From: Echinococcus granulosus
Lineage: Eukaryota; Platyhelminthes; Cestoda; Cyclophyllidea; Taeniidae
Length of the DNA stretch: 64,000 nt
NCBI RefSeq assembly: GCF_000524195.1
Contig: NW_020170448.1
Span: 243,703 to 307,702 of the forward strand
Direction of reading: 5' to 3'
A model generated the notes under the pieces. The model worked only from the letters and a program-made list of their open reading frames with translations. It was not told the DNA's origin and made no database searches. How positions within the stretch are numbered: position 1 is the first letter of the stretch; the number at the start of each line of letters is the position of its first letter. Both the position numbers and the translations under genes were made by a program. Shown in pieces: positions 39,422 through 61,421 of the stretch.

Positions 39422-42400
39422 ACTCGGATGTCTTAAAAAGCGTTATAAACCGAAAAAGAAGGCGATGATGTTGGCTTGCGAGATTCGATAAGAGGTGGCA
39501 GTCTTCAAAACCGAAAGAGATGCACGCTCGCCTGCATAAGGAAATCGGATGGCCAGCACGCATCTTCTTGTATGTACCTTAAAGAGTGTGTGCGGTAAGT
39601 GGACCAATCAGAGCCTGACTTCGCGAATGCGCGTGCATTTTGGTGCGAACGTGGCCCCCGTAGAAGGGAAGTGATTGATCTTCCAATTCAGCAGCCATTG
39701 GTGATTTCAAAAAGAAGATTGGTGACAGTATAAGATAGGTGGTTTTCTAAACGCGTATTTGTTACTTGCATTTTTTTAAATAAGGTTCATTCTCCTCGCC
39801 TCTGAGCTAAGGTGCATGCTACTGTTTTGACAAAGCAATGGAAGATAAAAATAAAGGGAACTTGATCCGCGATAAGTATTTCAAAAAAAAGATGTTTTAA
39901 TGCACTTTTCGAAAAGGTCAGATATACCCGTCTTTGATGCTGACGTTACCATAGTAATGAGAGTTATTAAGAAAAAAAATTAACTGATTCTAGCTTCGTA
40001 ATTTTTGAAATATCTCACCCTGCCAATACATTTGCAATTTATATTTTTTGATCATGAACAAAGAAAATTTATGGTAATTTCTAGTTACTAACAGTATCGA
40101 TCAAAAAGGAAAATTATTATGACTAGTGGATCTTGGAAACTTCATTGTGAAGTACCAAAATTATACTAAAAAGTATTTTAGATGAAAAACCATGTAGAAC
40201 ATAAAGTGAACATTGAAAGCATACCTCAAATCCCAGAGTTTAAAATTTATGAGGCAAAAACCTTAATTTGTACGAACAACCTGAGAGTGAAATTCCCTAA
40301 AATCAGTCCTGATAGGTTCTTGGAAAGATATAATGCCAACTTTTTGAGTCTAACTGGAGTGCATCTCGAGGTGTGTGAAAGGTGTCGCAACTTAAATATG
40401 GAATACCTTTAAAATTGTGAGAAATAAATACCTATCTATATTCAGAGATATTCTTGCTGTACGCCGGCCAAGTGTTATGGTACATGATGTTTTTATGCAT
40501 GTCAAACGGGCAATACTTCCCTTCATGTGAACAGCTCATGCAGATAGACACACGGTGGCCAAGTGGCCCTACAACCAGGCAGGCAAGCAGGCAGGGCTAC
40601 AAAAATACACGCAGAGAAATTGCAAACTACACATGTGCACACAGGCACAAACACATTAACAGTCGCGCCTGTCAACGAGGCAGAGACTGACAAGGAGGGA
40701 ACGGACGGTCACAAGAAAAAGCCAGCTACCTTACCGTCTGGCCGTGCGTTTTCCCAATCCAGCATTGCCCGTCTTCGCTCTGACCTACTGTCATATCAAA
40801 AGAGTTCAACGTATGTCGCATTTATTTGTGAACAGAGGAGGTGCATTGAATTGACATTTTTTTCACGTTGTGTTGGTAATGACATTTAACGCTTCGTCCA
40901 AATCAAAAACCTCGCTAACGAGGGTAAAAAGTCGTAACAATACAGAGTAGAACGTGCAATACAACTTAATGCGCAATTAATTGACTCGGTATGTTTTCTT
41001 TTCAGACGCTATAGCGCAAGTCCGCTTTTAATTTACGCTAAATACACAAAGAGTTACTAAAATTTATAAGTTTTCAGTAAAAAAAAAGAAAATATTCTTT
41101 GAAAGCTTTTTAAAATGACTGAAATAACTATTGCTAACACATGGAGAAATTTGCTAACATGACACACTCATTTCGAATCCCACCTATCTGTGACAGTTGT
41201 CACCGGAAGGAGACAACTTTGCTTTCACCTCACTTTTATTTCCCCAATTGTCTATTGCCTGGAAAGCATAAAGAGAACATGGTAGATGAGGATAAAATGT
41301 TCCCCTTATATCCATCCTTAAAGTGTGGTGAGTGACATTCTCGAGGGGCGCCTCATGTGATTTGCGGAATTGAGACTTTGAGGTGATGGGCTTTTCCCTT
41401 ACCGGATGTTCCTAAAACACTTTTTTCTGTATTCGCTTGAGCAGAAGGTAGATACCCCAATCGCTGCTTTGCCTTCAGCAATTGAACGATTCTGCCTGCA
41501 TTTCACCCTACGCAATTACATACCCACACACACTTAAGCAAGGGAGTCACTTTGTCTGCCGGGGATGAAGTTGTGGGTGACTTAAGGGTGTGAATTTGGT
41601 GGTGTCTGATGGTGCGGTTTGGAAATAACCAACCAAATCTGCTTGTTTTCCTATTGAACATAAGTTACTTCACATCAAGAGCCTGTTAGTCAACAGTCTG
41701 ATTCCCACAAGGTCTAGTTTTTTTGCAATCCTACTTGAGAGAAGTGACAAACAAATAGACAGTCATTTAAGCTTGTTGCTGTCTGTTAATATAGTCGTCA
41801 GGGCTTCCACTTCCTCGGTTGAATGCAAGCATAAGCTAACTACTTCATTATCAGTCACCTTGACAATGATTGAAGGTTGGCCCCATCAGGTTAATCTTGC
41901 TGGATTATTGAGTCGGTAGGGTCACACGTAATTTCCTATATGCTGCCAGACACCTTTTCCAAATGTCATACCACGAATTAGACGATAAGTCAGGTCTGGA
42001 ACCGGAACTAACTCTCAATTCGTCAAGCTGACAAGCCTAAATCAAATGCGTCAGGTCCAGTGGATATTTTATCCTACAGGAGAGATTGACGTCCTCACCA
42101 CATCCGATACCCCTGATGTTCGGAAGGCGAGGTGTGCGCAATCAGCATACATGAGTATCCTCAGATCTAGAGAAGGCATGATCACCATCCACCTTTTGTC
42201 TTCGCTGTTCCAAACTAAAGCAGTCCATTTGCAACACAGCGAGTAGCAACTACTTGTTACATTCTTGTGATGCCACAATAGTGGAGGTGTTAAGCATTAT
42301 TCACAATAAAGTAGGCAGGTATACTTAATGATTGATGGTGCTTAAATGCTTCTTTGACCATCAAATAGCATGTCAACCGATTGTCATCCCATACACCTCC

Positions 42401-42547
42401 ACACGTGTTCTTGAGGTGTATGATCCTATAAGAGGTCATTTTATCAGTTACTCTTCTTTTCTTTTCTTGTCTTCGTAGCTTCCGGATCACCAAAATGTAA
42501 AGTAGGGTATTATAGTGGTGAGAGACTTCAAGTGGCACTCCTACCTG

Positions 42548-42567
42548 ACACACACACACACACACAG
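42548..42567 (+). repeat. (CA)n microsatellite
   Basis: About ten CA units in the intergenic region. Confidence 0.9.
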
Positions 42568-42689
42568 ACAGAAGCGTGCACAGGCATGCGTTCACATGCA
42601 TGATCACGTCAACTATGTGACGCATTAAAGGTACGTGAATACCTTTCTCGAGCAATTAGACGAAAGAATGCATTAGACAAGTGGAATTC

Positions 42690-43000
42690 CAAGTCTACTC
42701 ATTGAATAATTGATTTATAGGCACATTTAGGCATTGATTTTATTAATCCGTTCCCTCGTTCCCCCATTGGTCCATTAACTGGATGATTAATTTTATTGGC
42801 TAATTGATTTAACCCGCACTTTAATTTATTTATTCAAAATCCAACTTATTAACCCATTCGTTCTTGATTTATCTGTTCATTTATTGATCCATTTATTTTT
42901 AATTCATTTAGTTATTAAATCAGTGATTGGTTAATCCATTCATCGGTTGATTTGTTCAATTATTCACTCAATGATGGGTTCCGTCATTCATTTATTCCCT
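42690..43000. repeat. Degenerate ATTY / TTAT simple-sequence tract
   Basis: About 300 bp built from variants of ATTCATTGATTTATT, interrupted by substitutions, without a fixed long period. It looks like an aged tetranucleotide microsatellite. Confidence 0.6.
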
Positions 43001-46000
43001 ACTGGTTTTATTTACATCGTATGATTTGGCGTGGTTTACGCCATCGAGGCCTCATAACTGGCAGGAAAAGGTACTTTGCGGCCCTCGGAGGTGATGCTAG
43101 GTTTTGTCAATGCTCATTGTCAGAGCCGAAGGCAATTTATGACTATTAACAATCGGATAGACGCCACTACCATCATTACTAGCAGCGCGAGCACTAGTTG
43201 ATGCAAACAGGATACCCCTCTTCATCAATTTTAAGTCCTCTACGTCGCATCGCCTCGACTCTCCCCAGTCATTCACTTAATCCTTCATTCACCTCTTGTC
43301 GCTTCACTTCGTTACGCCTGTTTTTCTCCTTTTCCTGTACTGTAACACGCAAATCAGGGATTAATAAAATACACAACCTAGTATCATGGGGGCATTGAAA
43401 GATACAATCTTACAAAATCTCTCCCCTAGTGGCCAAAACTGTTCTTTGCTCGTGCGTGTGTGTGCGTGTGCGGTCTTTTACCTTTCCAACTCCTCCAACA
43501 ACTACTCCCCTAGCCGTCAAGGTCTCCCTTTCTGTCATTAGGAAAAAATTCATATTTTCCTACTCATTACTCATATTCATAAGAAAATGTCTTATACTGG
43601 GTGTTGCCTACCAAATGTCAAGTCTCTAGCATATCACACCACCCCCTCACCTTCACCCTCCCTAGAAGAAATTGATTGACAGTTGCGTATTCTCACCTAT
43701 CCCCTTCGTTGAGGGCAAAGTCGGAAGTTTTAAGCCACTTTAGGATGTAAGTAAAACCAATTGTTTAGTCTCTGACAGTAGTAAGGACTTACAAAATTTT
43801 TCTTCTTGACACATTCCATCTACGCTCAGTGTGACGTGCCTCGGAATTCAACAGCATGACCTTTTTTCTGGGTAGTGTGAACAACACATTGCTCGGTGGA
43901 AACCAATTACCCTCTCTTCATCAAACATGATTCGTAAACTCAATCGAGATATCAAAGTAGGCGGAAATGGTTGAGGATACAGTTAGGAAGCAACAAAAGA
44001 CAAAGTTATGCGCACACCTCTCATGCTTTATCATGTAGGCTTAGAGATATCCGCCTGTTAACACCTATCCCTCGCCCCTTTTCCGTAAGTATCTACATTA
44101 GACAGTTTAAGTCACCTCACCACAAAGGCCAAGTCATTAACACACCCGAATAGAGCCTGATTTGTAGACTACGAGATCGCGGCATTAGCTGAGCTTAAAC
44201 ATTATTTAATAGAACCACTCAAAAATGCAACTCTTCAATGACATAACAATTATGCGTGTAAAATAAATTTACCTAATTACCACCTAATTGGTTTTACGGT
44301 GTGGAATTTTATTGTGAATGCTATCCGGCAAATAATAGTGCAGGAAAGGAGTAATCTCGTTTACCCTGTACGAGCTGACGCCAAAATCACCGCATTTCCA
44401 GAAGTTGGTTACCTCTACTGAATAGGCAAAGAAATGCAGTTGGCACCCATTAAATTGACTGCCAAAATTTGATTGTTTCACTGCACTGGCGTAGGGGTGA
44501 CGAATACAAATTCGCTCTCATCCCTCCCATCTTCCGCTCGTCAAAATGCAGCCCTTCATTAAAAACCTGGTTTGCTATAAAATAATTTATCCTTTTTAGG
44601 GCAATTATGCCTTAGAAGAAAAGTTATCTAATGATTTTTCTCATATGGTTTTGCTTCAATAACCTGGTTGTCTGAGTGGCTGACTGGCTGGCAATAGTGA
44701 TTCACAATCTGTGTTGGAATTCATTGCCTCAGTGTAGGACTGTGTGGCTCAAAACTACTCCTCTGCTGAAAATACCAAAGTGAAGTAGGCATTAAAGTCA
44801 TGTGATTGAAGAAGTGGTGTTTTTACAAGTGCAGGAGAACATTAGGCAACGTATCATTTGCAGCAACTGGGAAAAGGGGATGGAGACACTGTCGACTCGT
44901 CCCTCGATGACACACGTAAAGTTTGGTTCCTCTATTGCAACTACAACACACGCAGAGGGAGAAAGAGGCTGACTGGAGCAGATTGACGGCTGAGGGCGCC
45001 TGTTTACGGTCTGCTGCGATCAGCCCAAAACGGATATGCGCACGTCGATGTAAAAGGCGAGCTGTTAGCCGACATCACATGAAAGGGTAGGCGGCCTCCA
45101 GGCGGGCGAAATGGGCGAATTGAATGAACGGACGAATGGGCAAATAATGACTTTATTTCCTCGGCTACGCTATGTTTGCCTACTGTGGCGTGGTGGTCAT
45201 CATAACTCCGAAGACGTTCCGGTTCCAATGCTTGCAAAAAAACTATGGTAATTTCGCCACTGATCTTTTACTCGTTACCCTTAAGTTAGTGTTGAGAATT
45301 CAACATTATTAAGTCGGTGATACTGGGTGAAGACGGGACGGGAGAGAGGATACTCATTCTCTCCAATTTGGAATAGTGCAAAAAAATCACCCGCAACTGG
45401 CATTGGAGGATGGCAGTTTATATAAAAAGAAAGTTTTTATTTAATTTATCTACTTTGGAAGTAATCTACCCTATGAATTTATCAAAGCATTTATTAGATG
45501 CGTCTGGGCATGCCCTGAGTGTTGATAACGAAGCAAGCAAATATACACTCACACATATGAATGCAGCATTTGAAAAGGTTATTTCTGTCATAATGGGTGG
45601 GCCGGTGTTGAAGTCAGATAATGGGTTGAATAACTATCCACTAGTGAAATGCCTGCGTGCAGACATTTGCCCTGATATCCCCGCCTGGTAAATGTTAATT
45701 GTCCGTTCGGGATATCTCCAGCAGACTACCTCTCATAGTGGGGTTTACCACACATACTAAATTTTCCGCAAAGACTCTGCTGTATTTTTTTCAATTATCT
45801 GCATTATCATTTAGCTTTTTCATCGTGATTTGCTTTCATTTAAACAGATTTAATTATCCTCCACCAATGAAAGAGTACTACTTCAACCATACATAAAAGT
45901 AATTTTTACGAACCTCCTAAAGTATTTACAGCAGATAGGGATAGAAATAATTGCAAAAAATGTTTAAATGCACGAATCAGGTCAGCCAATTCTCAGGCTA

Positions 46001-47922
46001 ATAGTCTGGTTAAAATCGTTGGGTGATGATTGGTTAGCCAATTGACTGGATATTTGCACTACCGTGGATGGAGAGGCAGTGAGTAGTGTACTTGTGTCAT
46101 CCGAGTAAATTCCGCCAATGTCTAGAATCCAGGGTGAATACCAGTCAGAATTTCTATATTTTGATTAACAAAATAAATCGGGTGAAAGATTTCATCGGAT
46201 CTGTCTGTGACATGGGTAGGAGGATAGCCAGGATAAATGAAGGAATGAATGACTTCGTTTGCTTAGTTGTTTGGGTTAGTTACGATGCACTTTAACGCAC
46301 GGGATAACCTGTTGTATCACTAGGATAGCAATAAGTAACATGGAGAAGTTTCCTGAGATTAGGTTTGGTATTTGCTTTCGCGATAAGGACGGAGTAACTT
46401 CGAGGGAGATATCGCCTGAATGGCATCAGGTGGGTGGGCAAACATCCAGCGTTTGCCCGGGCGGGCGGGTGGGAAAGCAGGAAGGTGAGCAAGTAATCAG
46501 GCAGGCAGGCATGTGTATGCGGGTGTGCACGGGTGGAGGGATGAAGGGCCTTTGCGGTTATGATAACTCGGACTAACAAAGGCAGGCGTGAGTGCATTCC
46601 CTGCCTGCCTACCCCGTGCCCCACGCATACACAGTCTAAATGTTAACGCGTTTTCTATGTTAGTAAATCACTGCTGCGATGGTGGGGGAATGGGATGGAG
46701 TGGGGTGTGGGGAGCCAAAAAACTCGGGGAATTGGCACAGGGCAGGTGGAATGGTGCCCTCAGTTTGTTATCCCCCAAAGGGGCCTGCATTGACACCACC
46801 TCTCTCCCCCATTTCCCTTACTCTACCTCTCTCCTCCCTCTGTCCGGCTCGCTCTCCTCCCTGCTCCCTGGAATCGCCCTTCTTGTGCATTCTTCGCTAA
46901 GACCGCCAAATTCCACGTCACCTTGCATTCCAATTGAAGGTGGCTTTGAATTATCGCTAAGATTTCTTGGTTAATTTGGTGGAGTTGTTCAAAATCGGAG
47001 CAATTCATAGGAGTCGATTAAAAGTAAATCCTATTTAGCCCTTCATACAAAGCCTACTTAAGCATCAAGCATCCGGCAATTAGATGTCACTGCTTCTTAA
47101 AATGTGCCTTCTCGAAATGGGGGCACGCAGTTTGAATTTAGAGGGCAGAAATAAGCCAATGATTTTCGTGTCTCCCAGCAAACTTCTCCTTATTTTTCGT
47201 ACCAAATTGTACTTCTTTTTTTGGCCTCGGACACTTGCTTGATAACGTTTGATTGGGGAAAAGAATATTAAGTGGGGTGGTGGGGTTAGGGAGGAAGAGA
47301 AGATGATGAAGTAGAAGATAAGGGCACCCCTCAATCATAAGTTATGACTGGGGAATGCCAGATTAGTACGTAAAGTGCGCAGGCAACTCATTGCAGTGAC
47401 TGTGACTGCTTCAAGTGCGGAGACATTTTAGCTTCTTCTTTTACTGGTAAAGCGGCACATAAATTGATGACACCAGGCCTGTTGGTATGCAAATCCAATT
47501 AATTTTTGGCGTTACTTTGGTTAAAACAACTTAACAATTCACTATTCTTCAAAGAAATCACTAATACAATACATTTATGATGCAGAAGAAAAAAAGAAAC
47601 AAGTAGAAAAGAAAAAGAATGAGTGAATGAGAAGGCGATTGGGAGGTGCAAAGGGAGCAATAGATTGCAGGTTGTAGATTCCTTTTTGAATAAAATGCTT
47701 TGAGCAATCTTTCATCCTTTAGTTAATTAGGTATTTTAAAGAAATAAAAGGCAGGAAAATTTACATCAGAGATTGCACCTGATTGGTGCATTTCTCCTCA
47801 AGAGGTTTTGGCCAACTCAAGAGGGATTTACTCACCTTTGTGTTAACTTTCAAGAAATTAGTAAGGTGAATTAAAGAGAGAAACAAGTTGGGAAATAAAA
47901 GTGGTGATTTTGGGGATGAAAG

Positions 47923-47942
47923 ACACACACACACACACACAC
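47923..47942 (+). repeat. (AC)n microsatellite
   Basis: About nine AC units. It causes the CVCVCV and HTHTHT runs in the ORFs of both strands here. Confidence 0.9.
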
Positions 47943-50657
47943 AGACGCACGAAGCCTTTATGATGCGACGCATCTCGCACGGCCTCTGTGAAGGCAGACC
48001 TAAGTCGGCCAAAGCACGTGCTTTGTATGTGACGGGAGACAGAATGAGCGCTAGGCTTTCACTGATGGCTAGCAGCCTCGCAAGCCGCCTCTTGCTCACG
48101 GTTGTGGCATTTTTTACAATTTGTGAGGTTAATGAGCTTGTGACGGGTAGGTCAGTTGATCCCAATGTCTATTATCGGTGACCGTATGCCTGGACTAGAG
48201 GCGGCCTAAATCTTACTCCTTGCAGAGAAATGCAATGTCTCTTCTTTTATATACCAATGTCAATGGTTAAACAGCAAATATCAGTAAACACTACGGAGGA
48301 TGTTTATCCAATGATTTACTAAGAAATTGAGACTACATATCGGTGACTGTAGGGTTGGCATATGTTAAGAGCTCTGTGCATTTTTTACAGTCTGGTATTC
48401 GAGAAGTTTCATTGACCTACACCACCTACACACTAGGAAGATATGAGAGAACCCTTCATGGATATATCTGGGACGGTTCGTGGTATGTTTATTCCGAGGG
48501 TTCTTTTGTGATTAGTACAGTGTGGGTTCCATGATCACATATATCAAAAAAGATTTTCTTATAGTTTCAGAAAAATTATGGTTTACAAAATATTCAGGGA
48601 CGTGTCCGGAGACAGGAGTACACGGGTAACCGTCAAAATAAATTAAACAATTTGAGAAGATTTTTTTTAAAAGAGAAGACGATGTGAACACGTTAATCTG
48701 TTGGATACAGTAGAATTGAAGAAATTCTAAACATCGGGATAAGCAATCAAAGTTAAAAATTTAGGATTTAAGAAAATTTGGCAAATATTAAGGATCCGTG
48801 CTAACATCAAAACGGGTGTCTGCAAAATGTGAAGAAGTGAAAAAATTCATTTGTAATAAATCCACCTGTTTTATAAATACAAAGACAACAGAGCGACTAT
48901 AAGCATTCGCAAGTTAATTTTTGAAATATGAGTATAAAATGTGATGCTTATACTGTATAAAAAGTCCCTTTTAGAGAGGAGGCGAGCATACGGATTGGAC
49001 CTCGTGACTGAGGAGCAGTCATCGTCATGCAACCAGGAGAAGGTTACGTTTCCAAACCTCCCAAACCTTTTATCCACGCTCCCCATCCACCTAACCTAAT
49101 AACGATGACGAGGGGTATGAGGGGCAGGGGAGAGGAGATTTGAGAGTCTCGTTCTACACTGGCGGCAGCGGTGGGATACCATAATTTACTTTCGGCCGGA
49201 ATCGACGCCGGCATCACCCACGATACCGTTAATGATAAATGCTGCGACAAGTTGATAAAGGAGAAAAAACCATTGCCAGAAACTACCTCCTCCGTTTTCA
49301 AGTAGCTAACGAGGACGACAAAGAGTACGCTGAGAACATGCAACATCTGGATGAACGTGCTTTCAGTGGCTGTCCTCCAAGCAAGGTCACTAACTAAATG
49401 ACAGTCCAATTCAGATACGGAATCTTTCGCCGGTTGAAGGAAGTTGACTACTCCTCAGTCACGAGGTACCAATTCGTGTGCTCCCCTTTTTTCTTAAAAG
49501 AAGCGTTTCAAGCAACACAGGTATCACAGAAAGGACTAGATCCGAAATTGGACTTTATTTGACTGCAAAGCCGCTAATATAACAGTGTCGATTTGTTACG
49601 CTCCCAACCCACACGATTCATTGAGCAATTCTAATTATTTAGGTATATGCTAATGCCATAAAAGAGCACCACAAGTCAAATAAAAACTCTTATTTTGCAT
49701 AAAAATAATATGTAAAACATGTTTTTTTGGAGGAACCTTTTGGGCAAGAAGCGTTTTAGGTATCACGAATCTAACTACGGATCTGCTAGAGTTTTCCCCC
49801 AGGAACATGTGTACTCCGAACAAGCATAACCTTAATCGACGTGCTTCTTTCGTTGCATTACTAATAGAGGGTCCCAATGCTTGTTTGCTCTGCCTGAATC
49901 GAGAGCGCTAGGAACGGAGGGGAAGAGTTAAAGCCGAACTCCATGTAATAAATGGTGATGTGGCCTCCTGAACCTACGGTAATTACTTATACAGGATTAT
50001 TTTAATAATTGCTTTTGCTTGTCGAAAAAACGTAAGGCTCAAATTTTGCATTTGCTTACAGGAAACAATTAGTGCATTTCTCATGTGAATAGTAAAATGA
50101 CCTTTACCGTGTGAGAGGAGATTGGTTTTTATTGGTTTAATTATGTGGGTTGTTCAAAAGTGCTGTAAATATCACATCTCGATCTAGTATCGGAATTTTC
50201 CCAAATTTAGCTTTGCAAATAATGCGGCAATAATAAGGATTGCACACTGTCTGTCATTGAATCCACTCCACCACCTTGTTCCCAAGATTATTTTGCCATG
50301 ATTCCACCCACTGTTAGTTGCCCTTTACCTTGGCGTATAAATGCTTGCAAAATGCAAACTGTGCATATTCTGGTCCTAATTAGCTGTTATCTTCTTGGTT
50401 GATGGTGTCTTTGAAATTTCACTGCGATCTTGGATATCACCTACTTGGTTTCGAGCTAATCCTTGGTGTCCCTTTCGTTTTAGTTGCCCTACCATGTTTT
50501 ATTCCCACTCCCAATAATTCTTTTTTGTAGGAATTTTGTCCACCATATTTTTTGCGTGATTTTACTCTTCTAGTTGGCTCTTCCTAATGCATACATTCTG
50601 GCATTACACTTGAAATATTTATACTTTTTTACTTTTAAGTAGAAATCTCGTGGTAGG

Positions 50658-58767
<8,110 letters not shown>

Positions 58768-58829
58768 TACCTAACCCCAACCAGCTGATAATACCCCTCC
58801 CCTTCCCCGAACCCTGTATAAATCCCCGT

Positions 58830-58835
58830 AATAAA
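58830..58835 (+). terminator. Poly(A) signal AATAAA for CFP1
   Basis: Canonical hexamer 63 bp after the CFP1 stop, and 164 bp short of the convergent eIF5 stop. Confidence 0.8.
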
Positions 58836-58998
58836 TGATGTCACAACGTCTCTCAAATTTAACCGTGCGAGGGACCGGGACCTCAGTAGGCCATGCCTAA
58901 TGCCCGCACTTCACCGGATACCTAGCTTCAACCAAAACAAAGAAAAGACGAAGTACCGACACAAAGTTGATTTTAACTGAACAGGAAATGACATTAAA

Positions 58999-60393
58999 CT
59001 ATATGGCATCTATATCCAAGTCGTCACCACTATCCGTATCAACTTCATCGACTTTCTGCTGCTTTGGATTGGGTGAGATTTCAGCAGAATTGGAAGACTC
59101 CGCCGGAGCCTCATTTCCGTCGAAGCCCTGCTCTGCATCAGCGCCATCGTCATCATCAGATTCCGTATCAGCTTCCCTCAGCCAAGTTAACATAGGTGCG
59201 CACTTATCGGCGATCTTCCCAGCTAAATTTTTCGAAACGTAACGCTTTGCCGACTGAAAACACAAGTTAGATAAAAGTACAACCAACTTACATTCTTTTC
59301 GAACCATGACAGAATAACTTCCTCTTCCACGATGTCATCATCATAGAGTGCTTTGAGAACGTGACATGCCTTTGGGAGCAACTCATCCAAGTGCTTTTCA
59401 ATTAGGCTTGCCATGGCCCCCAGCACATAGCCCTGTGTCTTGTGCTGCTGATCACCAACACGAGTAAACTGCAAAAAGACTGGCTTGTAGCATTTAATAT
59501 CGGTCACGATTGTTTTTGGATCCGACAGGAGAACCTCGGCGACGATTAATACAGACCTATTCCCCAAATTCAACCGTTGAGCCTCGTTTCTCAGCTCCTG
59601 ACCACGTGAGACAACATCGCCAGCTTGTTTGTATTGAGTAATAAGCTTAAAGAACATATTGGCTCTCTCAGTCTCCGTTTTCTCTATGTCGGCATTTACT
59701 GTCAAATTCCGCGCCATATCAGACAATTCAGCAAGACGTCTTTTTTGAGCCTCTTCAGTTGTATCCTCACCCCAGTCTACATCCTCATCTTCCGACAGAC
59801 TCTGGCTATTTCGAGCATCATCTCCAGCAGGTGATTGATCGTCATCTTCAGGCTGTTGATCTTTACCATTCTTCATCTTCTTTACCTTTTTACCTCTTTT
59901 CTCCGTCGCTGCTGACTCGTCCCCGGGCGGATTTTTGATGATAAACTGTGTTAAACGATGTCTAGGATCAAGTTGCCCCCGATTCCCACAGGCAGTACAA
60001 ATCGTGTTAACAACACCAGCTTTGACTTTCACCTGGAGGGTAGTTTCCGGGTTTCCACAATTTGAGCACAGTACAAACTTGTTGATGAATCCGAAAAGCA
60101 ACTCTTGCAGCCGAGCTGTATCGTGGGCACCGTTGACTATGTACCTGTCATTCTTATCATCGACATGAATCTGGGCGCCCAGCTCGCAGCCAAAGTACTT
60201 GGTGACATCTACAAGTCATCGACAAAAGTGTAAACTTACAAATAGGTTTCCGATATAGACGTTTGGCGATATCTGTCACATTCACTATCACCGTTTTAAT
60301 ACCATTCCCCTTTCCTTCAACTTTAGCCGAGAGTTGGGGCATTTTGTACCGATAAAAAGCGTCGGATACGTTCTGGTTGATATTGAGCTCCAT
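58999..60393 (-). CDS. EIF5: Translation initiation factor eIF5
   Basis: GTPase-activating protein for eIF2-GTP-Met-tRNAi in the 43S/48S complex. Exons 60393-60240, 60208-59292 and 59253-58999 sum to 1326 nt (441 aa; human 431). Introns are only 31 and 38 nt. Seen: [10 protein letters not shown] with the catalytic Arg15 at the family position; [25 protein letters not shown]; a C4 zinc site (C99, C102, C122, C125); an acidic/basic linker; and the C-terminal W2 HEAT domain with [17 protein letters not shown] and [10 protein letters not shown]. The protein ends in an acidic tail closing DDLDIDAI, almost the same ending as vertebrate eIF5. It is convergent with CFP1 (231 bp between stops) and divergent from the PUDP gene, sharing a 1-kb intergenic promoter region with it. 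Confidence 0.98.
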
Positions 60394-61421
60394 TTTTCAT
60401 GAGAAAAGCTATCATCTGCTTCTAAGTTGTTGCAAGCTTCAACCATGTAACGGTGAGCTGAAGTAATGTAAAAATATAAACAGATCTGGAAGTGGCAGTT
60501 GATAGAGCACGCCCGCAGGGGAGACCGGTGCACGTAATACCGAGGTGAGCAACCGTGAAACGCAGTTCGACCAAACAAAAGTCCAGTCAAATTAAACTAT
60601 TTCGCTGTAGAATTAGCAAAAATTTACAAAACAATAGCGCAAGCAGCTCATAAAAATTGCACTTAAAGACAAGCTAACCCAGCTAGAAATCAAAGCCTGC
60701 CTACAGTTGTGGTGGGGATGAGCAGAAACAGTGTAACACAGCAACTTATGCATTAAAAACAAGTTGGATCTTCAAATCCACAATGCTTTCACATTTAACT
60801 AAAAGACGCTTCTGTGAAGTTTTTTAATGCATTGGCTGAAACATACATGATTAATAGAAATCTAAGTTGTGCAGACTTATTAACAGACGGGTCTGCAAAC
60901 GATCTGGATTTGGCATGGCACGACAATTAGTCGCTTAGCGAACACAATAGCATTAATTTTTCAGTAAACGTGCAGTAAGCATTCACCTTTGCTGGCACTC
61001 AAATATAAAATGCCCAAAAAGAGCTTTCTTTAGTCAGAGTACCATTTGCATCATAAATTTGCTACATTTGATCGCCGCCGAATTGTCCATGCTAAAATGT
61101 GAGTCGCTCCTTATTTGTAAATTGTACGAAACACTAGTGTGAGTGAAAAGTATATAAAACGCACTAGACATTTAATTGGCAAATGCATTTTTATAAAACA
61201 AAAAGGCACATTAGAATGCAAATGCTACTTGCTCTTTTCATTTATGTTAAATGTTGCACTACCGCTACTGTAGAATCAATTCGCACTTCTCGTGAAATGC
61301 ATTTAGCTTCCTAAACACAATAATTTTCACTTTAATTCCTAAAACTCACCAAAACAATTTTTATTGCATTTGTTCGCTCTCACTATTTTGTTGGCTTACA
61401 CTTTCACCCGCTTCTATCAGA
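60394..61421. promoter_or_regulatory. Divergent eIF5/PUDP promoter region with octamer-like motifs
   Basis: 1028 bp between two outward-facing start codons. It carries two perfect octamer motifs (ATTTGCAT at 61044-61051, ATGCAAAT at 61216-61223), two copies of the palindrome AAATGCATTT (61181-61190 and 61295-61304) and one AATGCATT (60826-60833). Function as POU-type sites is inference. No transcript evidence is available. Confidence 0.4.

Larger units (their letters stand above)
39422..50657. other. 11-kb intergenic region between divergent VGLL4 and CFP1
   Basis: Both flanking genes are transcribed outward, so their promoters face this region. Many short ORFs exist, but none shows a recognised domain, plausible spliced continuation or homology. 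Contents seen: AC and CA microsatellites (42548-42567, 47923-47942), a degenerate ATTY-rich tract at 42690-43000, and GGCAGGCA-type repeats at 40575-40600 and 46430-46620. Undetected 5' exons of CFP1 could lie here. Confidence 0.5.

Noticed and set aside
46292..46974. ORFs of 73-128 aa around GGCAGGCA-type repeats
   Set aside because: Repeat-driven Cys/Arg/Gly composition and no plausible exon structure.
47391..47426. CDCFKCGD-like Cys cluster after a possible acceptor, considered as the missing CXXC exon of CFP1
   Set aside because: Cys spacing does not fit the CXXC finger, the open stretch is very short, and it does not continue into a conserved KFGG/RQC segment.
47761..48181. Two opposing ORFs of 97 and 134 aa with a hydrophobic stretch and somewhat higher GC
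   Set aside because: The frames run through an AC microsatellite, show no recognised domain and have no clear splice partners. A short lineage-specific gene cannot be excluded.
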